This document shows positions 12,301 through 35,320 of a DNA stretch of 64,000 nucleotides, one piece after another. The stretch's first letter is position 1; every line of letters starts with the position of its first letter. Origin of the DNA: Agelas oroides (lineage: Eukaryota; Porifera; Demospongiae; Agelasida; Agelasidae); NCBI GenBank assembly GCA_949130485.1, contig OX422197.1, positions 7,785,991 through 7,849,990 on the forward strand, in the 5' to 3' direction. The translations under genes and the position numbers were made by a program. Below the pieces are notes generated by a model, which saw only the letters and a program-made list of their open reading frames with translations, was not told where the DNA came from and did no database searches.

Positions 12301-13830
12301 TGAGACTATTACTTTCTGCCACCATACTGGCAAGTGGCCTGGGAATGAGGCTAAAATAGCTAGCCTCGTTCCCATCCCACCTCCTGTTTTTGATCGCTTG
12401 CAGTATGCAAAAACTAGAGGCAGGAAGGCTTGGGAACGAGGCTAAAAATAGCTTGACAAAATTGATGTGTGTCTCTTTTTCAGGTTAGCTCTGGTGGCAG
12501 GAAGAAGAGTGGGGAGGACTCTAAAGTGGAGGAACAGCTGTCTCACCAACTCCAAGAGCAGGAAAGGAGGGAGGAAGTCAGAGCTGTACAACATATGAGT
12601 GGTGATGATGCAACCAACCAAATCCATCCTGTTGATATCCAGTCTTTGAATGGCAGCTCAGAGCATCCACCTACCAGTGGAAGAGTTTCCTCTGAGTCAA
12701 AAGAGGATATTTATCAGGGATCTGTAAGAACTCAGCATGTTAGAAGATCAAGGGAGAAACAAACCGATTCCAGATCATGTCTCCATTCCATAACATCAAA
12801 TAATGGTTCTGAATTCAGACCACAAAATGACAGTCCTGATTCCAAACCACCAAGGGATGGATTTCATTCCAGGTCTCATTATGGATCCCATTCCAGTCCA
12901 CATGATGGGTCCCATTCTAGACCACATGAACGATCTCATTCCAGACCACATGAAGGAGCCCATTTTAGACAACATTATGGGTCTCATTCCAGACCACATG
13001 AAGGATCCCATTCCAGACCACATGAAGGATCCCATTCCAGACCACATGAAGGGTCCCATTCTAGACTGCCACATGACGGGTCTCATTCTAGACAATATGA
13101 TGACTCCAGACCACATGATGGGTCCCATTCCAGACCACATGAAGGAGCCCATTTTAGACAACATTATGGGTCTCATTCCAGACCACATGAAGGGTCCCAT
13201 TCTAGACAATATGATGACTCCAGACCACATGATGGGTCCCATTCCAGACCACATGCCAAACCGTACAGGGGTCCTCATTCCAGACCAGAATACAGAAGTC
13301 ATGATCCTAGGAGAGACTACAGAAACAGCCAACAGTCTGCTGGGAGGAGACAAACAGGTGGCTCTGGTCTCCCGAGTGGCAGTAGTGGTGATCAGAGGAG
13401 AAGAGACAGAAGGCGATATCACCATGTGCAAGATGAAAATCATCAGTGTGTCCACAGCAATCAACTGACAAATGATTACCACCATCACAGGCATAGGGAC
13501 TCAAGACCAGAACAGGAAATGCCTATAGGAACCGGGCAAATGGTGAATGAAGGTCTAAAGGAGGAGGGCACAGTATCTGAAAGGAGAACAGTTACTAAGA
13601 GTGAGGAAGCCTCAAGGGTAGAGCCATCCACAGAACAGCTTTCTTCGAGAGAGCAGGACTCTCAAAGGCACGTGACTTCAGGAAGAAATGAACACAGAGG
13701 TAGCAGCCAAGGAGTAAGTAAGACAAGGGAAAGTGGTTACCCTAAAAGCCACTGGAGCCAGGGAAGGGCTGAGAAAAGAGGCCAGAATAAGTATCAAGAG
13801 TGTGTACCATCGTGCACAACTGAGAAATAA
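9312..13830 (+). CDS. RNF25: RWD-RING E3 ubiquitin ligase RNF25
   Basis: RNF25 is a RING-type E3 ligase that recruits E2 enzymes; in vertebrates it acts in NF-kB signalling and in ubiquitination on stalled ribosomes. Nine exons: 9312-9418, 9504-9575, 9747-9846, 10097-10164, 10262-10403, 11013-11162, 11488-11586, 11886-12011 and 12484-13830, giving 736 residues. An RWD domain spans about residues 36-135, with the typical YPxxxP turn at the start of exon 4. The RING follows: C155/C158, C173-H175, H178/C181, C216/C219, with the RNF25-specific FTKTxCYHYxH and CPVCREP. The stretch KGGVIDPSKEDD matches the conserved post-RING region. The last exon encodes a basic tail with about 18 degenerate GSHSRPHE octapeptides. 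Start: first ATG in frame, before a short Gly/Pro-rich leader. The tail is longer than in mammalian RNF25. Family assignment is secure. Confidence 0.93.
10427..10828. mobile_element. TA-flanked inverted-repeat element (GCCTCGTTCCCAGGC family)
   Basis: Inverted ends of about 85 bp (10427-10511 and 10744-10828) surround unrelated sequence. The outer ends read TAGCCTCGTTCCCAGGCC and GGCCTGGGAACGAGGCTA. It lies in RNF25 intron 5 and is the longest family member with distinct arms on this side of the window. Confidence 0.8.
10878..11010 (+). repeat. (CA)n/CACACATGCAC repeat before RNF25 exon 6
   Basis: CA-rich repeats with ATGCAC interruptions run to within a few bases of the acceptor (CTCACAG) of the RING exon at 11013, on the sense strand. 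Confidence 0.85.
11639..11664. repeat. Poly-C run
   Basis: An uninterrupted C homopolymer of about 26 bases in RNF25 intron 7. Its exact length is uncertain because homopolymers are error-prone. Confidence 0.85.
12247..12308. mobile_element. Short hairpin repeat, GCCTCGTTCCCAGGC family
   Basis: Imperfect dyad from TAGCCTCGTACCCAGGC to CCTGGGAATGAGACTA in RNF25 intron 8. No coding content. Confidence 0.65.
12361..12444. mobile_element. Short hairpin repeat, GCCTCGTTCCCAGGC family
   Basis: 84-bp dyad beginning TAGCCTCGTTCCC and ending GGGAACGAGGCTA, with the sub-motif GATCGCTTGCAGTATGCAAAAA shared with later copies near 58230. It sits 40 bp before the last RNF25 acceptor. Confidence 0.75.
12876..13262 (+). 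repeat. RNF25: 24-bp coding repeat in RNF25 tail
   Basis: Units of 24 bp encode GSHSRPHE and variants (AHFRQHYG, SHSRQYDD). A roughly 100-bp block containing several units is itself duplicated, so expansion has occurred at two levels without breaking the frame. Confidence 0.9.
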
Positions 13831-13840
13831 TAGTTCAAGT

Positions 13841-13973
13841 CATGTTGTTTACAATGTACACAATGTTGTTTACAACGTACACAATGTTGTTTACAATGTA
13901 CACAATGTTGTTTACAACGTACACAATGTTGTTTACAATGTACAAAATGTTGTTTACAATGTACACAATATGA
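13841..13973. repeat. 21-bp minisatellite between convergent genes
   Basis: About six copies of a 21-bp unit containing TGTTGTTTACAATGTACAC separate the RNF25 stop from the 3' end of the downstream receptor gene. Confidence 0.9.
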
Positions 13974-14023
13974 GATGACAAGATAACCATCACAATGTTC
14001 TACTGACATATATGGATATAATT

Positions 14024-14029
14024 TTTATT
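14024..14029 (-). terminator. AATAAA polyadenylation signal overlapping the stop
   Basis: On the minus strand the receptor gene ends CAATAAAAATT. The AATAAA hexamer contains the TAA stop codon (14027-14025). If it is used, the 3' UTR would be only some 15-30 nucleotides. Confidence 0.45.
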
Positions 14030-15080
14030 GTCTATTTTTAATTTTCTCTGAATTATGATCACTGAGCAGAAAACTGTCTGTATATGTGGTGTAGATTGCT
14101 TCGTACTCTTCAACACCAGCCTTCTTGCAACAGTGCCTGCATGTGGCTCTCAGTTGCTGGCAGTTCAGTTGCCGTCTTGTCTCCGAGTCAAGTACGTACA
14201 CCAAGGCGATAAATGCACCACGAAGTGGTGACGATAAAAGCCTGAGATACGATAGTGCGAGAGAGGGGTTATCTTGGTTTGCTGCATTATAAATCTGGCT
14301 GATTAGGGAGAAAGTGTTCAGGGCCAAGTAAACTACAGGATACCAAATGAGTGGCTTTATCTCCTTCTTGATGGTCTCATTTCGCCACTTGGCCGCAGGG
14401 TCAAACCTTCCTGCCCACTTACGCGAATCCCTTACAGCCTTGATGGCAATAAAGATAGTAGCAAAGAAAATGACAGTCAGGGACACATAGAGTGGAATAT
14501 ACCATATCCCAAACTGCACCCAAATCCCAAAGGGAAAGGGATCACAGTTGGCATCAACTGTTCGAATGCCACACCATGGGCCTGCTGTTCCATATGCCCT
14601 CTTCCATAGTGGCAGCCAAAACCAAGTAACGGGAAGAAAGTAGGCTATCAGAACGTAAACGACTTCTAGTTTTTCTGTCCGTTTGTTGAAGATCGTGTTT
14701 ACAAACAGGTTGACTGTGATACACCAGATGTTTAGGAGCTCCACTGCAGCTGTGTAATGATTTAGCAACCCGCCAAAATAGCAGTACGGGTCTTCGATGG
14801 GTCTCGGGGTGTAGTAGTTCACTCTGGCTAGTGTGTACGAGATCGAGTGCACCAGCGCCGCTACTACCAGGTAGAGGACCAACCTTTGGATGAAAAATTT
14901 GTACTTCTTGTACAGCACAATAACCAGCACTACCCCCAGGCAGCAGATAAACGAAAAGAGACCGACCAAGGCGCGAATAGCTGCCGCTATCTTGTACTGG
15001 GTAGAGTCCAGCGTTTCGTTGCAGCTGGTCTCGTTAGTAGGCTCCAACCCACTGGCACCGCTTTCGGCCGCCATGAACAT
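14025..15080 (-). CDS. Seven-transmembrane receptor, class E/GPR157-like (paralogue A)
   Basis: Intronless gene of 351 residues. A short N-terminal ectodomain carries Asn-X-Ser/Thr sites (NETSCNET). About seven hydrophobic helices follow, from AAIRALVGLFSFICCLGV to the segment ending AFIALVYVLDSETRRQL. The conserved stretch AYGTAGPWCGIR before a Cys-containing extracellular loop, the short loops and the basic region KKYKFFIQRLV resemble Dictyostelium cAMP-receptor (class E) and GPR157-like receptors, rather than rhodopsin-type ones: there is no DRY or NPxxY. The tail is short with Cys and Tyr residues. The next gene on the same strand is a clear paralogue, so this is a local duplication. Ligand unknown. 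Start: first Met; an ATG two codons later is possible. Confidence 0.82.
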   Translation of the reverse strand: MFMAAESGASGLEPTNETSCNETLDSTQYKIAAAIRALVGLFSFICCLGVVLVIVLYKKYKFFIQRLVLYLVVAALVHSISYTLARVNYYTPRPIEDPYCYFGGLLNHYTAAVELLNIWCITVNLFVNTIFNKRTEKLEVVYVLIAYFLPVTWFWLPLWKRAYGTAGPWCGIRTVDANCDPFPFGIWVQFGIWYIPLYVSLTVIFFATIFIAIKAVRDSRKWAGRFDPAAKWRNETIKKEIKPLIWYPVVYLALNTFSLISQIYNAANQDNPSLALSYLRLLSSPLRGAFIALVYVLDSETRRQLNCQQLRATCRHCCKKAGVEEYEAIYTTYTDSFLLSDHNSEKIKNRQ

Positions 15081-15375
15081 CTATCCCATCTTGTAACTTT
15101 GCAGAGGGGAGGGGCTGGAATGATTACGCAAAAACATTAGCTGAGGCCAACGGTTGACCTTTGCCAGCATGGGGTCATCCCTGTAATATTGCAAGATGTA
15201 TTTCTAGCAAAAAAAAAAAAAGCCTTGATTTGAAAGTGGGACTAAATCAAGAAAGTTTGTCTTTTTTTTTTTTTTAACGGAAATCATTGTAACGACCCAT
15301 TTTAACTGCTACCATATGTTCCAACTGGTTCTTCTACCGACACTCCTCCTGATCAACCTCCTTGGGTGATGATAG
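15081..15375. other. Spacer between the two receptor genes
   Basis: 295 bp containing an A13 run and a T13 run that could pair through the matching sequence between them (CTTGATTTGAAAG / CTAAATCAAGAAAG). It probably holds the promoter of paralogue A and the 3' end of paralogue B. Confidence 0.4.
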
Positions 15376-16485
15376 TCAACATTGTACCTCTTGGAGATGA
15401 TATGCACATCCATGCCTTCTGGCCGCTGCTCCCTCAATGCTGTCCCCATACATCGAGTGGCACTCAAACTCATAATCTCGAACATCTTGCCCACTGCATG
15501 AATTACTTGGTTTGTCCCCCCAGAGAACAGGGCATGCTGCCTTGAGGGAGTGTCCACAGAGCTTGAGACGAGTTCTTGTCTCTGAGTCAAATGCATACAT
15601 AAAAGCAATAGCAGCGCCTGCTAACGGTGAAGTAACAACTTGGAGATCCCAGAGAACCACATGGGGATTTTGTGGTTGGACAGTGTCATAGATCTCACTG
15701 ATCAGAAGTGTGCTTCTCAATAGTAAGTAGATCAACGGGTACCAGAGTAGCAGTCTCACCTCTTCTTTAATCTTCTGTCTGTTGATCTTGGTAGTAGGGT
15801 TATATGGTGTCCCCTCCCACTTGTGGATGTCCCTTCTGACCTTGATAATGATCACAATTGATGTGACCAAAATGAGCAGGAATATTGTATACGTTGGTAC
15901 ATGCCACAGCACAAATCGTAGTACGTGTCCAAACTTAAAAGGTGTGCAGTCCTCTGTGAGAATACGAATCCCACACCATGGACCTGCGGTACCATAAGCT
16001 TCTTCCACAAAAGGTATCCAACACCACAGGAGGGGCAAAAGAAAAGTCACGGCCAGATACACATGCTCCAAATACTTTGCTTCCCCTATCTTAGTATTTA
16101 CTGTGTTTGAAAATAAGTTGAAGGTGATGCAACAGATGCTTAGCAACTCAATCCAGCTGGTGTAGAGCTCCAACAATCCAGCAAAGTAGCAGTAGGGATC
16201 TTTGATTGGTCTACTTGTGTAGAAGTTCACCCGACCCACCGTGTAGGATGAGGAATGCAGCATGGCTGCTATAGTTAGATAAAGAACAAGTCTTTGGGTG
16301 AAGAACTGGTATTTCTTGAAGCAGATACTGAGCAGAATGACACAAGCACAGAAGAGGAAGGAGAATGTTCCCACTGATGCCCGCAAGATGGCTGCCTGCT
16401 TGAATGGCAGAGTATCAAAAGTGGATTCGTAGCAAAGAGCTTTCTCCATTCCAGCTGAACCATTGTCAACATCAAGACCAGACAT
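15376..16485 (-). CDS. Seven-transmembrane receptor, class E/GPR157-like (paralogue B)
   Basis: Intronless gene of 369 residues, clearly homologous over its whole length to the downstream receptor. Shared landmarks are KKYxFFxQRLVLYL in the first cytoplasmic loop, RPIxDPYCYFxGLL, AYGTAGPWCGIR and the final-helix sequence YxxDSETRxxL. It differs mainly in the N-terminus, which has one acidic segment and fewer glycosylation sites, and in a longer Cys/His-containing tail. Tandem same-strand arrangement and lack of introns in both copies suggest duplication after an intronless ancestor. Coupling partner and ligand cannot be told from sequence. Confidence 0.82.
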   Translation of the reverse strand: MSGLDVDNGSAGMEKALCYESTFDTLPFKQAAILRASVGTFSFLFCACVILLSICFKKYQFFTQRLVLYLTIAAMLHSSSYTVGRVNFYTSRPIKDPYCYFAGLLELYTSWIELLSICCITFNLFSNTVNTKIGEAKYLEHVYLAVTFLLPLLWCWIPFVEEAYGTAGPWCGIRILTEDCTPFKFGHVLRFVLWHVPTYTIFLLILVTSIVIIIKVRRDIHKWEGTPYNPTTKINRQKIKEEVRLLLWYPLIYLLLRSTLLISEIYDTVQPQNPHVVLWDLQVVTSPLAGAAIAFMYAFDSETRTRLKLCGHSLKAACPVLWGDKPSNSCSGQDVRDYEFECHSMYGDSIEGAAARRHGCAYHLQEVQC

Positions 16486-16804
16486 GGCTAGATCATTAGC
16501 TAGTGTGCTACAAGTAGTCAGTAGGGAACTACACAGTCGAGATACGTAATGTCATGTGAAGGACTATGTAAACACATCTTGTGAGCATACAATACAGTAA
16601 GGAAATGTATTTGTAACTATTGTATTATCAGGCATGGTGAAAGCAGATACAGCAAGGTAATAACGATAAACACATTGATACGTAATCGATCATGGGGAAG
16701 GCCTGGTGCATGTGTATATCAATGACGTGGATGATGTCAATATCTACACCTAGGTAGACAGTGGGAGGGGTTGAAGGGGTCAAAATGACCTCTAGGCATT
16801 TCTT
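16486..16804. other. Spacer between HENMT1 and receptor B
   Basis: 320 bp with no open frame of note. It should contain the HENMT1 3' UTR and the promoter of receptor B, both on the minus strand. Confidence 0.4.
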
Positions 16805-18468
16805 CTAGTCCCAACACTCCTCTTGCTCAACTGAAATGGAACGTTCTCCACTGACATCCTTACTGCAAACATCGTTGTCGGCGGGTACTTGCTCTAACTC
16901 ATCATTATCACTACCTATATCACTCCATGTTTTCTCCTCCTGCACATCAAACAGTGCATACTTCCCTGTTCTGTCCAAGTGAATCAGCTTTGACAGTTGT
17001 AATGCTGAGCTATGGATAATGAGTTTTAGGGGTCAAAGTGCATACTGGTATATAGCAGCCCAGTATGAAGTACACAGTAGCCTCATTCCCAGGCCTGCCC
17101 CAGGTTTTCAATTTTTCTTCAATGTACTGCCAATACAAACTGACAAATAGAATGTGGAGGCCTGGGAACGAGGCTACAATAATGACTATGCATATTCTCT
17201 TACCATATGTCCTCCATAGAGGAGCATACGCTTCTTACTCTTGGAACAAGGCTACAACAATGACTATGCATATTCTCTTACCATATGTCCTCCACAGAGG
17301 AGCATAAGCTTCTTACTCTGGGAAAACATAACAGGTCCTTTAGACTGATTTGTACCGTGCAAGCAGAGCTCTCCTCCGTTGTACCAAGTGTGGATGACTG
17401 CATTGCTCCAGGCGTGTCTGAGCTCGCTTCTAAAACAATCTGTTCTTTAGTGACTACTTCAGCTGCACTGCTAGTTAATTCAGTTTCTTCGTATTCAGTA
17501 TCCTGTACTGTTTGCAATTTTCGTTGGAACAGAACAAAGAGGTAGTATTCTGCTTCCTGGCAAAGCTTTTGTTCAGTGCTGAGAGGATTTTCTTCATATG
17601 GATGTGCACACTCAGCAATCTATACACATGCAGAGCTCCATAAGTGGATAATGGCACAACAATGTATGACTGTATAGTGGCTCACAATTTTGTAAGGTGT
17701 CTTGATTCCGACAGCATCAGGGAGAGGCTCACCTTTCAACAAGTAAATCAAGACACAGATTATATATATATATATACGAAATACAGTGTAAAATTGGTTT
17801 ACTGATTGATGGAAGGATAATGCTTCGTTTGAAGAAATAGAAATTGAGATCCAGCGAGAATTTGAACCTGGGTCTTCTGCACGCTGGTGAAATGTTCTTA
17901 CCACTGAGCCACTGGAGCTCTGGCATTGGAGTAGAGCAGTTGAACTCTCATAATGGATCACTTTGCAGGCTTTCTACTGAGTATTCACCATGAATACCAA
18001 AGTACCCCAGGTCCCCAGCTAACTGGGTAAGTACCTCTGTAGAGAACTAGGTAGTCTATCAAGCCAGACCATCTCTCTCCCTCCAGAAAAGTGTCTAGCA
18101 GATGTTATTAGTAAACATGAGATGCTGACCAATCAGATCCTACTGTTCCATTTTGAGACAGTAGCAACACCTTGGCTTCAGTATGTAAGACTATAATACT
18201 GGTGCAGTTTTACGGCGCTGCAGATTAAACAAGCTGTGAACTATGAATACTAATAACATCTGCTATAAGACCCTCTCTCACTTTTCTGGAGGTGAGAGAT
18301 GGGCTGGCTTGATAGACTAAGAAACCATACCACTTTCTAGTCTAGTGAAGATTGCCATTTGAGAGCAGTATCCAACATCCTTCAACTGAAGCTTGGAGTC
18401 AGGTGGTGGGCATCCCACCCCTCCAAACTCAACTGAGTAGGGAAACTTCTCGCACACTGAGAAACACC

Positions 18469-18505
<37 letters not shown>

Positions 18506-21036
18506 ATGTGTGTTCGTGCGTGCATGGTACAATACTTCGCATGTACTTTACTAGTGAGAACTTTTGCAAAGCAATCAGTCTTAAGATGGCAAATTCGAAG
18601 GCTTCTCATGTGCAAAGGTTTGCAGCATTATTGCAGCTACCATAATTATGATGCAGTCATATCAGAGAGTCGGTACTCTCTATGTAGGGATAGCATGGAC
18701 ATGCAATATGTGCAATACTTAAGCAAAAGCCGCACAACTTCACCACAAATATATATACAGTAATCTCTCGAAAATACACCAAGGATACTTTATTACTATG
18801 TAGCAATAAGGTATATCCTTGGATACACCAATTGGCGATGAACTTAAGGGTGGTTGGAACTAATTGGGGGCACGTGCGCGGCCGGTTGCTAGGGGGTTGT
18901 ATCTCGGCAATAAAAAGGTTTATAAACGCACAGCCTGCTGCAACTTAGCGTCCATGTGGAGTACTAAAGACACGTACAAGTATATAAATCTACCTTGTCC
19001 ACAAGCTGAACAGTGGAGCACCTGAGGCTTCCAGTAAGTGGATTGGGGTCATCAAAATAATTGCCCAGGTTGTTTTATGACAACAGCATTTTGCATACTT
19101 TTGGATCTGTTGTTAGTTCTGACCACCTTAAGTGGCTCAAAAATACGCCCACCTCACACGCAGTTAGTCTAGCCCTTGTTATTTGCCCATGTAATGATTC
19201 TGCAATGCCTCTTTTGTCATGCGCTTGCTTAGCAATAACAGCAAATGGTGTCTGCCTTCATTTGTTAGTCCCTCCTCTTGCACAGTGCTGCTTCTTCGGT
19301 GCTTCTTGCTTAACATAACAGCAAGTACTGCGGCATAAATGGGTGGGCGTACTTTCGAGAGAAAAGCGCCCTTTGCAACAATTTCATTCAAAAAAGGCGG
19401 GTGGGCGTATTTTCGAGGGTGGGCTTATTTTCGGAGATTATGGTATATACACTGGTGGTGGTGGTAATCCATTTACCATGCCTGGAACTGTTCTCTTGTC
19501 CACTCAAAGCGGTGGTCATGGTGACGAAATCCTGAGAATCTAGGGAAGAGCACATTGAACTCAGCATTTGGGGTGGTCACCACCACAACTCGAGGTTGAA
19601 GCACTCCAAACATGGAACCAGGCACTTTCTCAAGAACTGGAGGGTCCAGATGCTCAATGCTGTAAATTTAGCAGCAATGGACACTTTAATGAAAGATTCC
19701 ATCTTGACTACCTGTTACAACTTACACTTCAACAAATGCAATTAAGTCGAAGTTTGACAGCCGTATATCAGGTTCAGCTATTGACCCTGTTGTAAATTGT
19801 CAGGAGAAAGAAGAAACCAGAATAAACTGACAAGGAGGAAGAAGCCACCTGCCACCTGAGTCTCATTCCCAGGTTCTCTCACTGTCCAATTTTGATCTCT
19901 CTTACAGTTGAAGTAATAAAAGATGGATGGCAGGATGACCTGGGAATGAGGCTAATGCTACCTTGCATGAGCTTCACAAGCAGGGGCATTTGTCTTGGGT
20001 TCAGAAAGTCTGTAGTCAAGGGGTAGACAACAGGCTGGTGGACAAACAGCTGGAGTGAATCGATGTCCACACCCACCAACTCTTCAATGTACTTTTCTCG
20101 CTTCAGATGTCGCAACAACTTACATCCTGCACAGCCCATGTCAATGACCTGAACACACAGGCAGGCATTATAACATCTAAATTCCAAAAATTCATGACAG
20201 CCTCTTTTAAGTGACCATAGATGAAATATTAGAACACCTAGCCAATACTAAAGACATAGTACCCCAAAGAGACAGTATCCGGTTAATTTGGTGGTATCCA
20301 CACTCCACACTCCTCCGTGGGCCACCACCATGTGAGACTATCTGCAACCCTAAGCTACAGCCCAATTGTGTTTTTCTCTGCAGCCTTAACTCCCTAATTT
20401 AGGCCAGACAAACCAGATATTGTTTTGCATCAGCCACTAACTCAATTCGCATGCGGGCGGTTGGCCATTATTCATTATTCGAAAATGCTATTTGTACCAT
20501 GGTTGATAATTCTGACCAATCAGATTGCTTTATATCAGGTTAATAAATCTCATACCAACCTCGTCTGCTAACTTATTCACCTGTACCAGGGGGCACAGTG
20601 TTCAAAGCAATCACATTTACTGTCAATAAATGTTTCTTCTTTCTCCTGCGGCACTCGGTTGTATATATCCCGTAGAGACCTCCTCGTTGTATAACCTATA
20701 CATACACCCGGCAAATCTACGGCTATTAAGTGGGCGTGTCATTGCGATAATGACACAGGTCTCAGAGGAAGCGGGCACTGAAGCAAAACAATAAATCTAG
20801 TTTGCCTGGCCTTATTGTTGTAAAGGTTTAATATGGAGGACTTGTCTCACTGTTCCCAGATTTCTTGCAGCCATGGAGACTTTGCTCCACATCTGTACCT
20901 TTCTGGCTTGTATTTTTCTTGCAACCTCAATAACAGCATTGTAGCGTTGGAGGTAAAGTGGAGGGTCAAATTTTGGACCTCCCAGCGTGGCTTCATCTTC
21001 CAGAGACCCTTCATCGCTCTTCAGCTTAACAGCCAT
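16805..21036 (-). CDS. HENMT1: Small RNA 2'-O-methyltransferase HENMT1
   Basis: HENMT1 methylates the 2'-OH of the 3'-terminal nucleotide of piRNAs using SAM, protecting them from tailing and decay; it acts in germ-line or stem-cell cytoplasm. Eight exons on the minus strand: 20899-21036, 19962-20148, 19726-19786, 19477-19659, 18331-18467, 17686-17732, 17282-17619 and 16805-17009, giving 431 residues. The N-terminal PPLYLQRY motif is followed by the SAM-binding VIDMGCAGCKLL and VGVDID. The metal-binding residues are all present: E128 and E131-H132 in FVEVIEHL, and H178 in HDHRFEW. PNAEFN and FGGVG...GYCSQMAIF match the family. A C-terminal region with FPRVRSLC corresponds to the vertebrate tail. 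The enzyme looks intact. Introns hold several MITE-like elements, one ending 10 bp from a donor. Confidence 0.93.
17078..17176. mobile_element. Short hairpin repeat, GCCTCGTTCCCAGGC family
   Basis: 99 bp from TAGCCTCATTCCCAGGCC to GGCCTGGGAACGAGGCTA, flanked by TA, in the last HENMT1 intron and abutting the local duplication at 17171. Confidence 0.75.
17171..17322. repeat. HENMT1: Tandem duplication of a HENMT1 exon end with its donor
   Basis: Segment 17249-17322 contains the last 41 bp of the 17282-17619 exon plus its donor and intron flank. It is copied at 17171-17244 with an offset of 78 bp and few differences. The extra copy keeps the donor sequence CATATG|GTAAGAG. Confidence 0.85.
17845..17925 (-). 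repeat. tRNA-derived SINE-like sequence
   Basis: The minus strand shows a box-A-like GGCTCAGTGGTAAGA, a box-B-like GGTTCAAATTC and partly pairing ends (GCTCCAG with CTGGATC). Stems are too broken for a working tRNA. It lies in a HENMT1 intron. Confidence 0.45.
18052..18319. mobile_element. TA-flanked MITE in HENMT1 intron
   Basis: 268 bp with ends TAGTCTATCAAGCCAG and CTGGCTTGATAGACTA and arms of about 60 bp that also share TAGCAGATGTTATTAGTA. The TA ends suit a Tc1/mariner-type element. Its edge is 10 bp from the donor of the exon at 18331. Confidence 0.8.
18471..18505 (-). repeat. (CA)n at a HENMT1 acceptor
   Basis: TG on the given strand is CA on the HENMT1 sense strand. It runs into the acceptor AAAG for the exon starting at 18467. 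Confidence 0.8.
18760..19445. mobile_element. Probable nested MITEs in HENMT1 intron 4
   Basis: The left end has TAATCTCTCGAAAATACACC and the right end, inverted, TAATCTCCGAAAATAAGCCC. Internal inverted AAAATACGCCCACC motifs at about 19140, 19344 and 19403 suggest a second element inside. Boundaries are approximate. Confidence 0.5.
19858..19954. mobile_element. Short hairpin repeat, GCCTCGTTCCCAGGC family
   Basis: Diverged copy from GAGTCTCATTCCCAGG to CCTGGGAATGAGGCTA. Its right edge is 7 bp from the donor of the HENMT1 exon ending at 19962. Confidence 0.65.
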
Positions 21037-21362
21037 GGTTAGTATACTACACTACACCACGTGGGGGGGGGATACCCCGCAATTATAGTTTCTGGCATGA
21101 CATCATAAATTGATTCGTCATTGCAACAGAAACACAGTCACATGACAGTACACGGGCTGATTCTGGTTCCATCATATGCTCTGATGATTCCACAAATTAT
21201 AAATAATAGTACAGCCTTCATTTTCACACAGAAGCAATATTTACAGTAAATAATTATCACTCAGAGCACTGCTTCTTGTGATGGGTGACGTGGTCGTTCT
21301 TGTGCTGTGACTTAAGTAATAAAATTTATTGCACATTTAATTTACATTATTCAATTTTGATT
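21037..21362. other. Spacer between PRRC2 3' end and HENMT1 start
   Basis: 326 bp with a G8-9 run at about 21063. It must contain the HENMT1 promoter and the very short PRRC2 3' UTR; no further element is evident. Confidence 0.4.
21325..21330 (-). terminator. PRRC2: Polyadenylation signal of PRRC2
   Basis: AATAAA on the minus strand, 33 nucleotides after the PRRC2 stop, the first such hexamer downstream. Confidence 0.55.
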
Positions 21363-34897
<13,535 letters not shown>

Positions 34898-35087
34898 CCT
34901 GGTGGCGAAGTCATTCAGGCGGTTGGTGCCTCCCAGCGTGACTAACCTGTGCGGAAAAACGGAGCGCGCACATAATAGTATTTAATACTACTGTAGCTAT
35001 ATACCCTATATGTCTAGAAATGTGGCAATTAACTGTGATAACATCAGTGTATAGAGCTGTACACAAAAGAAAATAGCTTTTTCTTAC

Positions 35088-35320
35088 CTTGTACGGCACC
35101 AAAGGCAACAAAAGCTCCCTTCACAACCGTTCTCTTCTTCGGGGGATGCGGTAACGCCCAGTAAGAAGTGATTCAAGTGGATCTATCCTACGACTTTGAT
35201 GGCCAGAACGGAGGCCATTTACAAGCAAAAAGACCGCGAAATAACGTGGCACGTGACTATAATGTGATCAGATGTTGGTGGGCTCTAGTAAGAAATAATT
35301 GCCGCAAAAATTATGGCAAA
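35088..35320. promoter_or_regulatory. Divergent promoter region, PRRC2 / PEX2
   Basis: The first PRRC2 leader exon (donor CAAG|GTAAG at 35088 on the minus strand) and the PEX2 coding start at 35321 are within 235 bp, transcribed apart. No TATA box is evident. Placement is inference from gene geometry. Confidence 0.45.

Noticed and set aside
12796..13504. Opposite-strand and alternate-frame ORFs over the RNF25 tail
   Set aside because: They mirror the 24-bp coding repeat; the RNF25 frame is the one joined to conserved exons by good splice sites.
17845..17925. Functional tRNA gene
   Set aside because: Box-like motifs are present but the stems do not pair well enough, so it is listed as SINE-like only.
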